45,540 bases of DNA from Gammaproteobacteria bacterium (lineage in GTDB: Bacteria > Pseudomonadota > Gammaproteobacteria > Xanthomonadales > SZUA-36), in NCBI GenBank assembly GCA_030428105.1, contig JAUIBE010000020.1, positions 1-45,540 of the forward strand. Direction: 5' to 3'. Made by a program: the position numbers and the translations under genes. A model generated the notes under the pieces. That model searched no databases. It was not told the origin of the DNA and saw nothing but the letters and a program-made list of their open reading frames with translations. Shown here in pieces: positions 21,369 to 29,913 of the stretch; within the stretch, counting starts at the first letter, position 1; each line of letters begins with the position of its first letter.

Positions 21369-24224
21369 ATGTATGACAAAAAGCGACTGAGTTTGGCGGT
21401 ATCAGCTGCACTCGGCCTCACCTCTATGGTGACTGCGGGACCTGTGCTTGCACAGGATCAGCAGGATGCTGAGGAAAGCGACGCCTTGCTCGAAGAAGTC
21501 ATCGTTACCGGTTCCCGTATTGTAAGTACGGACGGTTTCGGTCGTACCAGCCCGGTGACGGTCGTCGGGATGGAAGACATTGACGAGTTCGGTCTCACCC
21601 GAGTGGAAGACTTTCTGAACCAGCTGCCGCAGATTGAAGCTGCGCAGAACTCGTTCATCTCTAACGGTTCAACCGGTACTGCAACCATTGACCTTCGTGG
21701 TCTGGGCGCCAACAGGACCCTGGTTCTGTTGAATGGCCGCCGTATGCAGCCGGGTGGTCTTTACTCCAACGCCCCTGACGTCAACCAGATTCCCGCCTCG
21801 ATGATCGAGCGCGTGGAAGTGTTGACCGGTGGTGCATCAGCTACCTACGGTGCTGACGCTGTGGCCGGTGTTGTTAACTTCATCATGCGCAAAGTGGACG
21901 GCGTTGAGTTCTCCATGGGCATGAGCGGTTACCAGCACGACAACGACAACAGCTACATCCAGAACCTGATGGATCAGCGTGGTTTCGAGTACCCCACGGG
22001 TAACTCTGGCCTCGACGGTAAGGCGTACAACTTCGACCTGACCATGGGCGGCGAGTTCGCCGGTGGCCGTGGTAACGCCAGCGCGTACATTACGTACCGC
22101 ACGAACGAAGAACTGCGCCAGGAAGCTCGTGACTACTCAAGCTGTGCCCTGAACGATCCAGGCACGGGTTGTGGTGGTTCAGCCAACGCGGCTGTGCCGA
22201 ACTTCTTCATCGCACCGTTGACCGCTACGGGTGAAGGCCCCAACGGTTACGACTACGACCAGGAGCTGTTCCTGACGCTGCAGCCGGATTCAAGCCTGCT
22301 GCCTTACGACGGCACGAACATCTACAACTTCGCGCCGGTCAACCACTTCATGCGTCCGGATGACCGCTGGTCAGGTGGTGCGTTTGTTGATTTCGAAATC
22401 AACGAGCACGCCATTGCCTACGCTGAACTCGGTTTTGCCGATGACAGCACGCGCGCCCAGATCGCTGAGTCAGGTACGTTCTTCTTCGAGCCGTACCCGC
22501 TGACGCTGGATAACTCCATCTTCTCCGAGAACTTCCGTCAGTCCTTGATTGACTACTTCCCGGGGTCAGAGGACTTTGGTGTTTACATCGGTAAGCGTAA
22601 CGTCGAAGGCGGTCCGCGTACGGATATCCTGACCCATACCTCGTTCCGCGCGGTGGGTGGTGTTCGTGGCGCTATCAACGACAGCTGGGATTACGACGTT
22701 TCTTACCTGTACGCCCAGACGCGTTCCGAGTCTATCTACATCAACGACTTCTTCGCGAACAACGTACTGCCGACCATCGATGGCGACCTGTGTGCCGCCA
22801 GTGGTTGTATCCCGTACGAAGTGTTCACCTACAACGGCGTAACGCCTGAAGCCGCAGCGCAGCTTTCCGAAACCGGTAAGATCGGCGCAACTACCTCCAC
22901 CACCGTGATCAACGGTTACGTGACGGGTAATCTCGGCTTTGGCCTGCCGGCTGGTGACATCGCCATGGTTGCGGGTTACGAGTACCGTGAAGAAACCTTC
23001 GAGCGTATTGCTGACCTCGTATTCGAGAAAGGCTTGCTGCTTGGCCAGGGTGGTCCGACCCCGAGCGTAGTGGGTGACTACTCAGTAGACGAGCTGTTTG
23101 CAGAAGCAAACATCCCGCTGCTGTCTGACGCACCGTTTGCTCAGAACCTGACCCTTGACCTTGCGTATCGTTGGTCTGATTACACCACCTCCGGTTCAAC
23201 CAGCACCTACCGTGTTGGTATGGATTGGCAGGCTGCTGACATGCTGCGCTTCCGTGCCGGTTACAACCGCGCGGTTCGTGCGCCGAACGTTGGCGAACTG
23301 TTCCTGGCCCAGAACCTGGGTCTGTGGCAGGGTGTTGATCCTTGCGCCGGCGCCAATCCTGAGCTGTCTGCAGCACAGTGTGCAAACACCGGTGTATCAG
23401 CCAGCCAGTACGGCAACATCTCTCTGAGCCCCGCGTCGCAGTACAACGCTATTTACGGTGGTAACCCGAACCTCGATCCCGAGGAAGCCGATACCATCAC
23501 CTTCGGTGTTGTAGCTGACATTACTGACAGCATGCAGGTCTCTGTGGACTACTGGGACATCGAGATCACCGACGTGATCAGCAACATCAACCCCGAGCTC
23601 ACCGTTGAGCAGTGCGCCATTAACGGCATCCTTTGCGATAACGTTACTCGCGCCGGCAACGGCAGCCTGTGGCAGGGTCAGAACGGTTTCGTAACCGCGA
23701 CGAACCTGAACCTGGGTGAGCAGCACTGGGAAGGTATTGACCTGGCGTGGGCATGGACCACCGATGGCCTGGGCGGAACCTGGCGTTTCGACTTCATCGG
23801 TACCTACCTGATGACCAAGGAAACCACTCCTCTGCCGACCGAGCCGAGCACGATCTACGACTGTACTGGTCTGATCAGCTCGCTCTGCTTCCCGGCTCCG
23901 GAATGGCGTCATACCGCAACCGCAACCTACGACTCTAACGAGTGGTGGGCAATCACCGGTCGCTGGCGGTTCTACGACGATGTTTACTACGATGGTTCTG
24001 CTGACCTCATTGCCAATGACAACATTGGTAACGAGCAGTACCTCGACGTGAGCGCCGTGTTCCGCTTCATGGATACCCATGACCTCGTTGTTGGTGTGAA
24101 CAACATCTTCGACGAAGAGCCGCCGCTGATTGGTGGTTCACTGGCGACCAACGCCAACACCGTTTCCGGCTTCTGGGATACCCTGGGCCGTTACATGTTC
24201 GCCAACGTTACTTTCCGTTGGTAA
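21369..24224 (+). CDS. TonB-dependent outer-membrane receptor
   Basis: The 951-residue protein has a signal peptide (cleavage after VLAQ, about residue 29). A TonB-box-like EEVIVTGSRI (42-51) is followed by a plug domain (SPVTVVGMEDIDEFG, LRGLGANRTLVLLNGRRM, GGASATYGADAVAGVVNFIM), then a 22-strand barrel ending in the aromatic YMFANVTFRW. Extracellular loops hold closely spaced Cys pairs (for example CALNDPGTGC, CAASGC, CAINGILC), probably disulfides. Such receptors import siderophores, peptides or sugars; the ligand here is unknown. Codon use looks more biased than in neighbours, hinting at high expression. A very strong terminator follows, and then a TPR-sulfotransferase gene. Confidence 0.93.
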   Translation: MYDKKRLSLAVSAALGLTSMVTAGPVLAQDQQDAEESDALLEEVIVTGSRIVSTDGFGRTSPVTVVGMEDIDEFGLTRVEDFLNQLPQIEAAQNSFISNGSTGTATIDLRGLGANRTLVLLNGRRMQPGGLYSNAPDVNQIPASMIERVEVLTGGASATYGADAVAGVVNFIMRKVDGVEFSMGMSGYQHDNDNSYIQNLMDQRGFEYPTGNSGLDGKAYNFDLTMGGEFAGGRGNASAYITYRTNEELRQEARDYSSCALNDPGTGCGGSANAAVPNFFIAPLTATGEGPNGYDYDQELFLTLQPDSSLLPYDGTNIYNFAPVNHFMRPDDRWSGGAFVDFEINEHAIAYAELGFADDSTRAQIAESGTFFFEPYPLTLDNSIFSENFRQSLIDYFPGSEDFGVYIGKRNVEGGPRTDILTHTSFRAVGGVRGAINDSWDYDVSYLYAQTRSESIYINDFFANNVLPTIDGDLCAASGCIPYEVFTYNGVTPEAAAQLSETGKIGATTSTTVINGYVTGNLGFGLPAGDIAMVAGYEYREETFERIADLVFEKGLLLGQGGPTPSVVGDYSVDELFAEANIPLLSDAPFAQNLTLDLAYRWSDYTTSGSTSTYRVGMDWQAADMLRFRAGYNRAVRAPNVGELFLAQNLGLWQGVDPCAGANPELSAAQCANTGVSASQYGNISLSPASQYNAIYGGNPNLDPEEADTITFGVVADITDSMQVSVDYWDIEITDVISNINPELTVEQCAINGILCDNVTRAGNGSLWQGQNGFVTATNLNLGEQHWEGIDLAWAWTTDGLGGTWRFDFIGTYLMTKETTPLPTEPSTIYDCTGLISSLCFPAPEWRHTATATYDSNEWWAITGRWRFYDDVYYDGSADLIANDNIGNEQYLDVSAVFRFMDTHDLVVGVNNIFDEEPPLIGGSLATNANTVSGFWDTLGRYMFANVTFRW

Positions 24225-24266
24225 GCACGTAACCGGGCAACCGGTATACGGTAATAGCAAGACCAA

Positions 24267-24296
24267 GAGCGGGCCTTCGGGCCCGCTCTTTTTTTT
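24267..24296 (+). terminator. Strong rho-independent terminator with UUCG loop
   Basis: A perfect nine-pair stem (GAGCGGGCC/GGCCCGCTC, 24267-24275 and 24280-24288) closes on a TTCG loop, giving the extra-stable UUCG tetraloop in RNA. It is followed by eight T residues. It ends the TonB receptor transcript. Confidence 0.95.
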
Positions 24297-24409
24297 GTTC
24301 GCTTCCTCGCGCCCGGGCGTTCCTGGTCTTCGTCCCCTTTGACGTTGCCGGTACAATAGGAAGGTTCCGCGCTGCGTGGGGTACGCGTAGCAAGCATCGA
24401 GAATTGATC

Positions 24410-26041
24410 ATGGCAACAACAAAAAAACACATGCAGCAGGCCACCCAGGCCATCCAGGCCGGTGACTTCCAGCAGGCCGCAGCAATCCTAGGCGGTGTGG
24501 TAGGCGAGCAGCCGGGCAACTTCCAGGCTCGCTGGTTATTGATGCGCTCCCTGGAGCAGCTGAGGAATTTCGAGCAAGTGCAGGTGCAGCTTGTAGAGTT
24601 GCTTCGCCTGGCCACCCGGGAGATCGGCAAGTTGAACCGCCTGGCCGCCTTTGTGCGGCAGCGCGGCTACGCCCTTGGACCCGTGATTGATGCCTATCGC
24701 AAGTTCCTGGAGCGCACGCCGGCATCGGCGCTGGCCACCTACAACTATGCCTACTACCTGGGGTGCGCCCGGCAGGTGGATGCGGCCGTGGAAAATTATC
24801 TACGCGCCATTGAGTTGGGCATCAAGGCGCCCGAAGAGGCGCATTTGAACATCGGCACCCTGTACATGGATGTCGCCCAGGACAACGACAAAGCCCGCGA
24901 ACACCTGGAAAAGGCAATTGCCCTGAACCCCGACTATGCCCAGGCGCACTTCAACCTTGGAAACCTCGAAGAAAGGGAGGGCCACCGCGAGGCTGCGCAG
25001 GGCTGCTTTGCCAGGTGCCTGGAGATTGATCCGGAGAACGACTTCGCACTGGCCCGGCTGGCAGACGCGACACGCTTCGATAGTGTTGAAGATAACCTGA
25101 TTTCGCGCATGGCCGAGCGCAGCCCGGAGAGCAAGAATGTGGACCTGCACTTCGCGCTGGGCCGCGCGTACGACCAGTTGGAAGCCTATGACAAGGCCTG
25201 GCCCGCATTGGTGCGCGCCAACGAGTTGGACCGCGCACAGCATCCCGAGTACAAGCAGTCGCGAAGCGAGGCGGTGGTGCAGCGTATCTTGTCCGCCTGT
25301 AACGCCGAGTGGCTTTCGAAGTTTGGCGGTGAATCCCACGACCCCGTCTTTGTCTGCGGCATGTTTCGCAGCGGTTCGACATTGCTCGAGCAAATCCTTT
25401 CAGCGCATCCGCGATTTACCGCCGGCGGAGAAAGTGAGTTCTTCCCGCGCCTGGTCGCACGTAACTTCCGCGGGTTTCCGGAAGGCGTTGAGCGACTCGA
25501 CCCTGATGTGCTCTCCGCATGGCGCTCAGAGCATGCGGCGCTTTGCGAACACTTCACCGATGGTGAGACGCGATTCATCGACAAGCGACCGGACAACTTT
25601 CTTTATGCCGGGCTGATCAAGGCCGTTTTGCCGAGGGCCAAGTTTGTAGTCACCGAACGTGACTGGCGCGATGTGGCGGTTTCCGTATTCAGCACCAGGC
25701 TGGCGGCAGGCCAGGCGTATGCAACCCGCCTCCAGGACATAAAGCACTACCTGGAGCTGCATCGCCAGTTGATCGATCACTGGGCCGAAATAATGGGCGA
25801 TGACCTCATACGCGTGGAGTACGAGTCGCTGGTGACGAACCCCCGTGAAACCGTCGGCGCGGTCCTCGATTTCCTGGGTGAGTCCTGGGATGACGCCTGC
25901 CTGGAGTTCGACAAGCACGAGCGCTCGGTGGGAACGGCCAGCGTTTGGCAGGTGCGCCAGCCGCTCAATCCAAAGTCAATCGGCCGCTGGCAAAACTACC
26001 AGGATCCGCTGCGCGAGGTGTTTGGCAGCGAGTTGGAATAA
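24410..26041 (+). CDS. TPR-repeat sulfotransferase
   Basis: The 543-residue protein has N-terminal tetratricopeptide repeats (about 5-275; clear units include EEAHLNIGTLYMDVA and YAQAHFNLGNLEEREG). A C-terminal sulfotransferase domain starts PVFVCGMFRSGSTLLEQIL, where RSGST (320-324) is the PAPS 5'-phosphosulfate loop. FVVTERDWRDVAVSVFSTR contains the likely 3'-phosphate arginine-serine pair. There is no signal peptide. Family members transfer sulfate from PAPS, with TPRs probably recruiting a protein or peptide; this substrate is inference. ATG 24410 was preferred over TTG 24404. Its position after the TonB receptor recurs, to my knowledge, in related bacteria. Confidence 0.9.
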   Translation: MATTKKHMQQATQAIQAGDFQQAAAILGGVVGEQPGNFQARWLLMRSLEQLRNFEQVQVQLVELLRLATREIGKLNRLAAFVRQRGYALGPVIDAYRKFLERTPASALATYNYAYYLGCARQVDAAVENYLRAIELGIKAPEEAHLNIGTLYMDVAQDNDKAREHLEKAIALNPDYAQAHFNLGNLEEREGHREAAQGCFARCLEIDPENDFALARLADATRFDSVEDNLISRMAERSPESKNVDLHFALGRAYDQLEAYDKAWPALVRANELDRAQHPEYKQSRSEAVVQRILSACNAEWLSKFGGESHDPVFVCGMFRSGSTLLEQILSAHPRFTAGGESEFFPRLVARNFRGFPEGVERLDPDVLSAWRSEHAALCEHFTDGETRFIDKRPDNFLYAGLIKAVLPRAKFVVTERDWRDVAVSVFSTRLAAGQAYATRLQDIKHYLELHRQLIDHWAEIMGDDLIRVEYESLVTNPRETVGAVLDFLGESWDDACLEFDKHERSVGTASVWQVRQPLNPKSIGRWQNYQDPLREVFGSELE

Positions 26042-26046
26042 TAAGA

Positions 26047-26068
26047 CCCCGCGCCTTGTGGCGCGGGG
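26047..26068 (-). terminator. Hairpin terminator between converging transcripts
   Basis: A perfect nine-pair stem (CCCCGCGCC/GGCGCGGGG) has a four-base loop. Read on the minus strand it is followed by TCTTATTATT, so it best terminates the DUF547 operon. On the plus strand no T tract follows, though the hairpin may stabilise the sulfotransferase mRNA 3' end. Confidence 0.75.
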
Positions 26069-26086
26069 CCTGGACTTTCCGCCGTA

Positions 26087-27319
26087 TCAGTCTTCGGGGT
26101 CTTCTTCTGTGCTTTCGGCGCTTTGTGCGTCCTCGGCCTGACCCATTTCTTCGATGGTAACCGTGCCTTCCTTGGAAAGGTTGCGCATTTCAACCTGTTC
26201 TTTCAGCGCATCCAGGTGGGTTAGCACTTCCGGGCTGAATCGATTGGGTGATGGAGTCTTGGAAATCACCATGGACGAGGCAACGGACATGTTGCCGCTG
26301 ACCTGACCTGATGCGCCGCCGTCAGGACCCTGCTGCTGGGTCTGTACGGCGTCCATCATGGCGGCCTTACTGTCGGTAAAGCTGCCGCCAATGGTGTTCA
26401 TCGTTCCGTAGACGTCGGTAACCGTCCAGTCGTTGATATCGGCGCGCAGCGTGTTTGCAGCTTGCAGGCCGGCGCGTTCCGGACCCTCGATGTAGCGCAT
26501 CAGGTGCTGCTTGAGGTCCTCGTCCCAGTCGGGGAAGTAGTTGGCGTTGCGCTCGTAGTAGGTGGATACCTCGAATTTGCCGTCGTTGTCCTGCGTGCCG
26601 CGGTTCGAGTTGACGAACTCCTCGGCGTTGTCCTGCAGGTAGCGCTGCACGTTCTCAGCGGTATACGCCTTTTGGCGAATATTCGGGCCGCCGACGATAC
26701 CCTGGTACAGGCCATACAGGTGTAGCGGGTCGCGGCCATAGTTGGTGGCCAGGATGGTCTGGATGTCATTCAGGCTGAGTGATTCGCCAGAGACATTGAG
26801 CACCTTCTGCTCCAGAATGGATTTCTTGCCATTGAGCTCTTTCTTGAGGTCGCGTTCCGGGTAGATCTGGACCAACTGGTCCAGCATGGTGATGTTGTAC
26901 AGGTTGAGCCAGTAGGCCAACTGTTCTTTGCGGTTGAAAGACTCCAGCGGCACCTGCTCCGGGATGATCTCGAGGCTTTGGCGCACGCTTCGCAACATGG
27001 CCCGGTAATCTTCGTTTTTCTGGAATTCTTCAAAGAAAAAACGGTTGCCTTCCTTGGCCGTGTCGCGCTTGACCTTGGTCTTCATGCGCGTACCGGTCTT
27101 GGCGGTGGATTCATCAGCCTTTTCGCGCGAAGAGCGGCCCACATCCACCACCATGGTGTTGAGGATGGCATCAACATCGCCATACTTGATCTGGAAATTC
27201 GAAGCAGCGTCAAAACGCTGGAACTTTTCCGGAACCTGGTACGAGTTGGTGGACGCGAACGCCACGCAAGCGAAAAGACTGGCTGACACCGCAGCCAGTG
27301 CGGTAATACTTCTGTTCAC
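26087..27319 (-). CDS. Secreted DUF547 protein (paralogue 3)
   Basis: The 410-residue precursor starts at GTG 27319, with AGGAG six bases before it, and has a signal peptide ending near VAFAS. The DUF547 core spans about 35-235: YWLNLYNITMLDQLV, then VSGESLSLNDIQ, YGLYQGIVGGPNIRQKAY and NAEEFVNSNRG. A paralogue-specific region follows (LMRYIEGPER, DWTVTDVYGTMNTIGGSF) and an acidic tail. It is roughly 60% identical by eye to the copy at 29873. The Cys-containing SCP segment I expect in DUF547 is GGP here, and the His after NDIQ is missing. It is the last gene of a five-gene operon. Confidence 0.85.
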   Translation of the reverse strand: MNRSITALAAVSASLFACVAFASTNSYQVPEKFQRFDAASNFQIKYGDVDAILNTMVVDVGRSSREKADESTAKTGTRMKTKVKRDTAKEGNRFFFEEFQKNEDYRAMLRSVRQSLEIIPEQVPLESFNRKEQLAYWLNLYNITMLDQLVQIYPERDLKKELNGKKSILEQKVLNVSGESLSLNDIQTILATNYGRDPLHLYGLYQGIVGGPNIRQKAYTAENVQRYLQDNAEEFVNSNRGTQDNDGKFEVSTYYERNANYFPDWDEDLKQHLMRYIEGPERAGLQAANTLRADINDWTVTDVYGTMNTIGGSFTDSKAAMMDAVQTQQQGPDGGASGQVSGNMSVASSMVISKTPSPNRFSPEVLTHLDALKEQVEMRNLSKEGTVTIEEMGQAEDAQSAESTEEDPED

Positions 27320-27338
27320 AAGTGACTCCTGATTAGAA

Positions 27339-27357
27339 AAACTGCAGCCTACAGTTT
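27339..27357 (-). terminator. Weak hairpin with T run inside the DUF547 operon
   Basis: On the minus strand AAACTG and CAGTTT (27357-27352 and 27344-27339) can pair around a seven-base loop, with the last T residues running into TTTTTC. It begins at the stop codon of the DUF547 lipoprotein gene. It could partly terminate transcription and lower expression of the last gene. Confidence 0.35.
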
Positions 27358-28672
27358 ACGACTGTCCGGACTTCTCGTCTTGTTTGATTTGATTTGCCCG
27401 GGTTTGTTCCTGGACTTCGTCCAGCGCGTCGGTGGGCGTGCCGGGTTTGGCCTGGACTTCGACAGAGGTAGGTTGCGTTTCATCGTCGCTGGTGGGCAGC
27501 TTGATGTCCTCCGCGCGGCTGAATCGGGGTGATGCCGCGGTGGTGCGCGTGGCGAATGGATCGGCGGTGTAATTGATGTTCACCGAAGCGCCTTCAGCCG
27601 CCACCTGGGCGGCGGAACGCTGGTCGGAGCCGATGGCCCCAAGCATGGCTGCCTGGCTGTTGGAGAAGCTTCCACCAATCTGCTGTTCGCTGCCGTAAAC
27701 ATCGGTCACCGACCAGTCGTCAATATCGGCCACCAGTCGCTCTGAATCCATCAGTTGCTGGCGCTGTACGCCCTCGATGTAGCGCATCAGGTGGGCCTTG
27801 AGGTCGGTATCCCAGTTGGGGAAGTAGGCGCGGTTGCGCGCGTAATAGCTGGAGACCTTGAACACCTCGCCGTGGCCGGCGAAAGTGCCGCGGTTGGAAT
27901 TGATAAACTCCTCGGCGTTGTCGATCAGGTCCTTGTAGACGTTCTCGCCAGTGTAGGCCCAGCGACGAATACTGGGGCCGCCAATGATGCCCTGGTACAG
28001 GCCGTAGATGACCAGCGGGTTGTCATCGTAGTTCCAGCGCAAAATGGTGTGCTGGATATCATCCAGGCTCAGTGGCACCCCCGAAACGTTGAGGATCTTG
28101 CGCGAGAAAAACGTGTCCTTGCCGGTAATTTCCTTCTTCAGGTTGCGCTCGGGGTAAATCTGCACAATCTCGTCCAGCACCGTGATGTTGTGCAGGTTGA
28201 GCCAGTAGGCCAACTGTTCCTCGCGGGAAAACTCCCGTAAAGGAATCTGGTCGGGAATTCTCTCCAGGCTTTCGCGTACGTTGCGAAGCACCGGCCTGTA
28301 GTCCTCGTTCAATTCAAACGACTCGAAATAAAAGCGGTTGCCTTCATTGGCGGTTTCGCGTTTCACCTTGGTGCGCAGGCGGGTGCCGGTGCTTGACTGG
28401 ATCGGCGGCAGTTTTTCGCGGTTGGATTTGCCAACGTCAACCACCAGTACCTTGAGGATCGCGTCCACATCGTCGTAGTTGATGGTGTAGGGCGAGTTTG
28501 GGTTGAAATCCCAGAACGGCTCGGGAACCGCTGAACTGGCAACATCACCGGCTTGCGGCGGAGGAGATGGTGGCGCGCTCGCGCAGCCGACCAGGGCGGC
28601 TGCCAGGCAGCCGTTGAGCACCAGGGCAAGCCCTGGAGAAAGAAGTTTGAGCCTGGGTGATTGCTGCTTCAT
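27356..28672 (-). CDS. DUF547 lipoprotein (paralogue 2)
   Basis: The 438-residue precursor has a lipobox LVGC with Cys30 as lipidation site and a Pro-rich linker. The DUF547 core (about 55-265) includes YWLNLHNITVLDEIV, VSGVPLSLDDIQHTIL and YGLYQGIIGGPSIRRWAY. It shares the long C-terminal extension (HLMRYIEGVQR, DWSVTDVYGSEQQIGGSF) with its two paralogues, but ends in a different, less acidic tail. It begins 5 bp after the TPR gene stop without a clear ribosome-binding site, suggesting translational coupling. Its Cys-less GGP motif is like the others. It is probably anchored to the outer membrane. Confidence 0.86.
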   Translation of the reverse strand: MKQQSPRLKLLSPGLALVLNGCLAAALVGCASAPPSPPPQAGDVASSAVPEPFWDFNPNSPYTINYDDVDAILKVLVVDVGKSNREKLPPIQSSTGTRLRTKVKRETANEGNRFYFESFELNEDYRPVLRNVRESLERIPDQIPLREFSREEQLAYWLNLHNITVLDEIVQIYPERNLKKEITGKDTFFSRKILNVSGVPLSLDDIQHTILRWNYDDNPLVIYGLYQGIIGGPSIRRWAYTGENVYKDLIDNAEEFINSNRGTFAGHGEVFKVSSYYARNRAYFPNWDTDLKAHLMRYIEGVQRQQLMDSERLVADIDDWSVTDVYGSEQQIGGSFSNSQAAMLGAIGSDQRSAAQVAAEGASVNINYTADPFATRTTAASPRFSRAEDIKLPTSDDETQPTSVEVQAKPGTPTDALDEVQEQTRANQIKQDEKSGQS

Positions 28673-28677
28673 GTCGA

Positions 28678-29913
28678 CTAGTTCTTGCCCATCAGCAATT
28701 CCAGCTTCCTGCTGTAGCGTTTCTGGTCATCGGTCTTCTTGGCCACTTCTTCGGCCTGCTCCATCCATTTCTGCGCTTCGTCACGGTCGCCGGCCATCAG
28801 GTAACTCAGGCTCAGCAGGTAGTAGAAGCGGTCTTCGTCGTCCTTCTGCCGGACGGCGGTCTTGAGATTCTTGATCGCGCTCTTGTAGTCGCCTTCTTCA
28901 AAGGCGATGTTGGCCAGGCGGAAGCGGTAGAAGGGGTTGCCCATGCGGTGCTCGCGAACCCGTGCGAGGTAGCGTTCGGCTTCTGCGCTGCGGCCCTGGT
29001 CTTCATACAGGTGGGCCAGGTTGCTCATTGCCATCAGGTTGTCGCCGTCGTGGCGCAGCGCTTCCTTGTAGGCCGCCTCGGCATAGTTGGGGTAGCCCTC
29101 GCGGCGATGGAGGATGCCCAGGTTGACCCAGGTGGAGGCGAAATTGTGGTCCTCGCGGACACTTTGCTGGAAATTGGCGTACGCCAGCCCGGTATCACCG
29201 GCCAGCATGCGCTCGACACCGATGTTGTTGAAGTAGTGGGCCCTGGCGCGCGCGTCGGTGATGACCCGGCTCTCGGTTTCAACGTCAACCACGGTGTCGT
29301 AGCTGTTGAAATCCACGACCCGGCCCAGGGCGTTTCGCACCTCAACCAGCACGTTTACGTGTTCGCTGATGAGGAAAGTCTGGCCGGAGATGGTCCAGTC
29401 CGGTGGAATCTCTACCTCCTGGTAACTGGCTTCCAGGCCAATTTCGCGGGCCATGGCGATAAACATATTGGTGAAAGACAGGCAGTTGCCGCGGCCGTTT
29501 TCAAACGTGCTGGCCGCGGTGCGGGTGGAGTCGTCGTAGGCCAGCGCAAAGCGGTCGCCGCCCAGTACCGCCTTCAGCAATTGTGCGATGCGCTCGCTTT
29601 GGTTGGCGTCGCGGTCGACGTACTCATCGAGAAAGGCATGCATCGCCGGGCTCATTTCCAACATGTTCACATCGGACACGTTGATGGCGGAGCCAAGGCT
29701 GGCCAGCGGGCTGGCGCTGACAACCTGCTCTGCGGAGACTTCCCCGGAACTGACCCGGGCTGGCTGCGTGGGTGCGGGTGGAGGAGCTGCGCAGGCCGCC
29801 AGGGTGGCGGCCAGCACATAGCCCAGCGCGGCGGTCAGCGCCGCGCGGTGTTGCGTGCGGGGATGAGGCCGGCTAGTTCTGATCGTCCTCCGCCTCGCTG
29901 TTGTAGTTGTCAT
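28678..29913 (-). CDS. Transglutaminase-like TPR lipoprotein
   Basis: The 411-residue protein has a basic N-terminus, then a lipobox LAAC (Cys41) and a Pro-rich linker. A transglutaminase-like domain (about 85-215) has the triad Cys144 (RGNCLSFTNMF), His185 (SEHVNVLV) and Asp201 (VVDFNSYD). Five or so TPRs (225-400) follow, for example YFNNIGVERMLAGDTGLAYANF. Such domains act as cysteine proteases or ligases on peptides; the intact triad suggests activity. ATG 29913 overlaps the preceding DUF547 gene by 41 bp; no other start keeps the signal. It is the middle gene of the operon and the only member with an evident catalytic Cys. Confidence 0.87.
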   Translation of the reverse strand: MTTTTARRRTIRTSRPHPRTQHRAALTAALGYVLAATLAACAAPPPAPTQPARVSSGEVSAEQVVSASPLASLGSAINVSDVNMLEMSPAMHAFLDEYVDRDANQSERIAQLLKAVLGGDRFALAYDDSTRTAASTFENGRGNCLSFTNMFIAMAREIGLEASYQEVEIPPDWTISGQTFLISEHVNVLVEVRNALGRVVDFNSYDTVVDVETESRVITDARARAHYFNNIGVERMLAGDTGLAYANFQQSVREDHNFASTWVNLGILHRREGYPNYAEAAYKEALRHDGDNLMAMSNLAHLYEDQGRSAEAERYLARVREHRMGNPFYRFRLANIAFEEGDYKSAIKNLKTAVRQKDDEDRFYYLLSLSYLMAGDRDEAQKWMEQAEEVAKKTDDQKRYSRKLELLMGKN

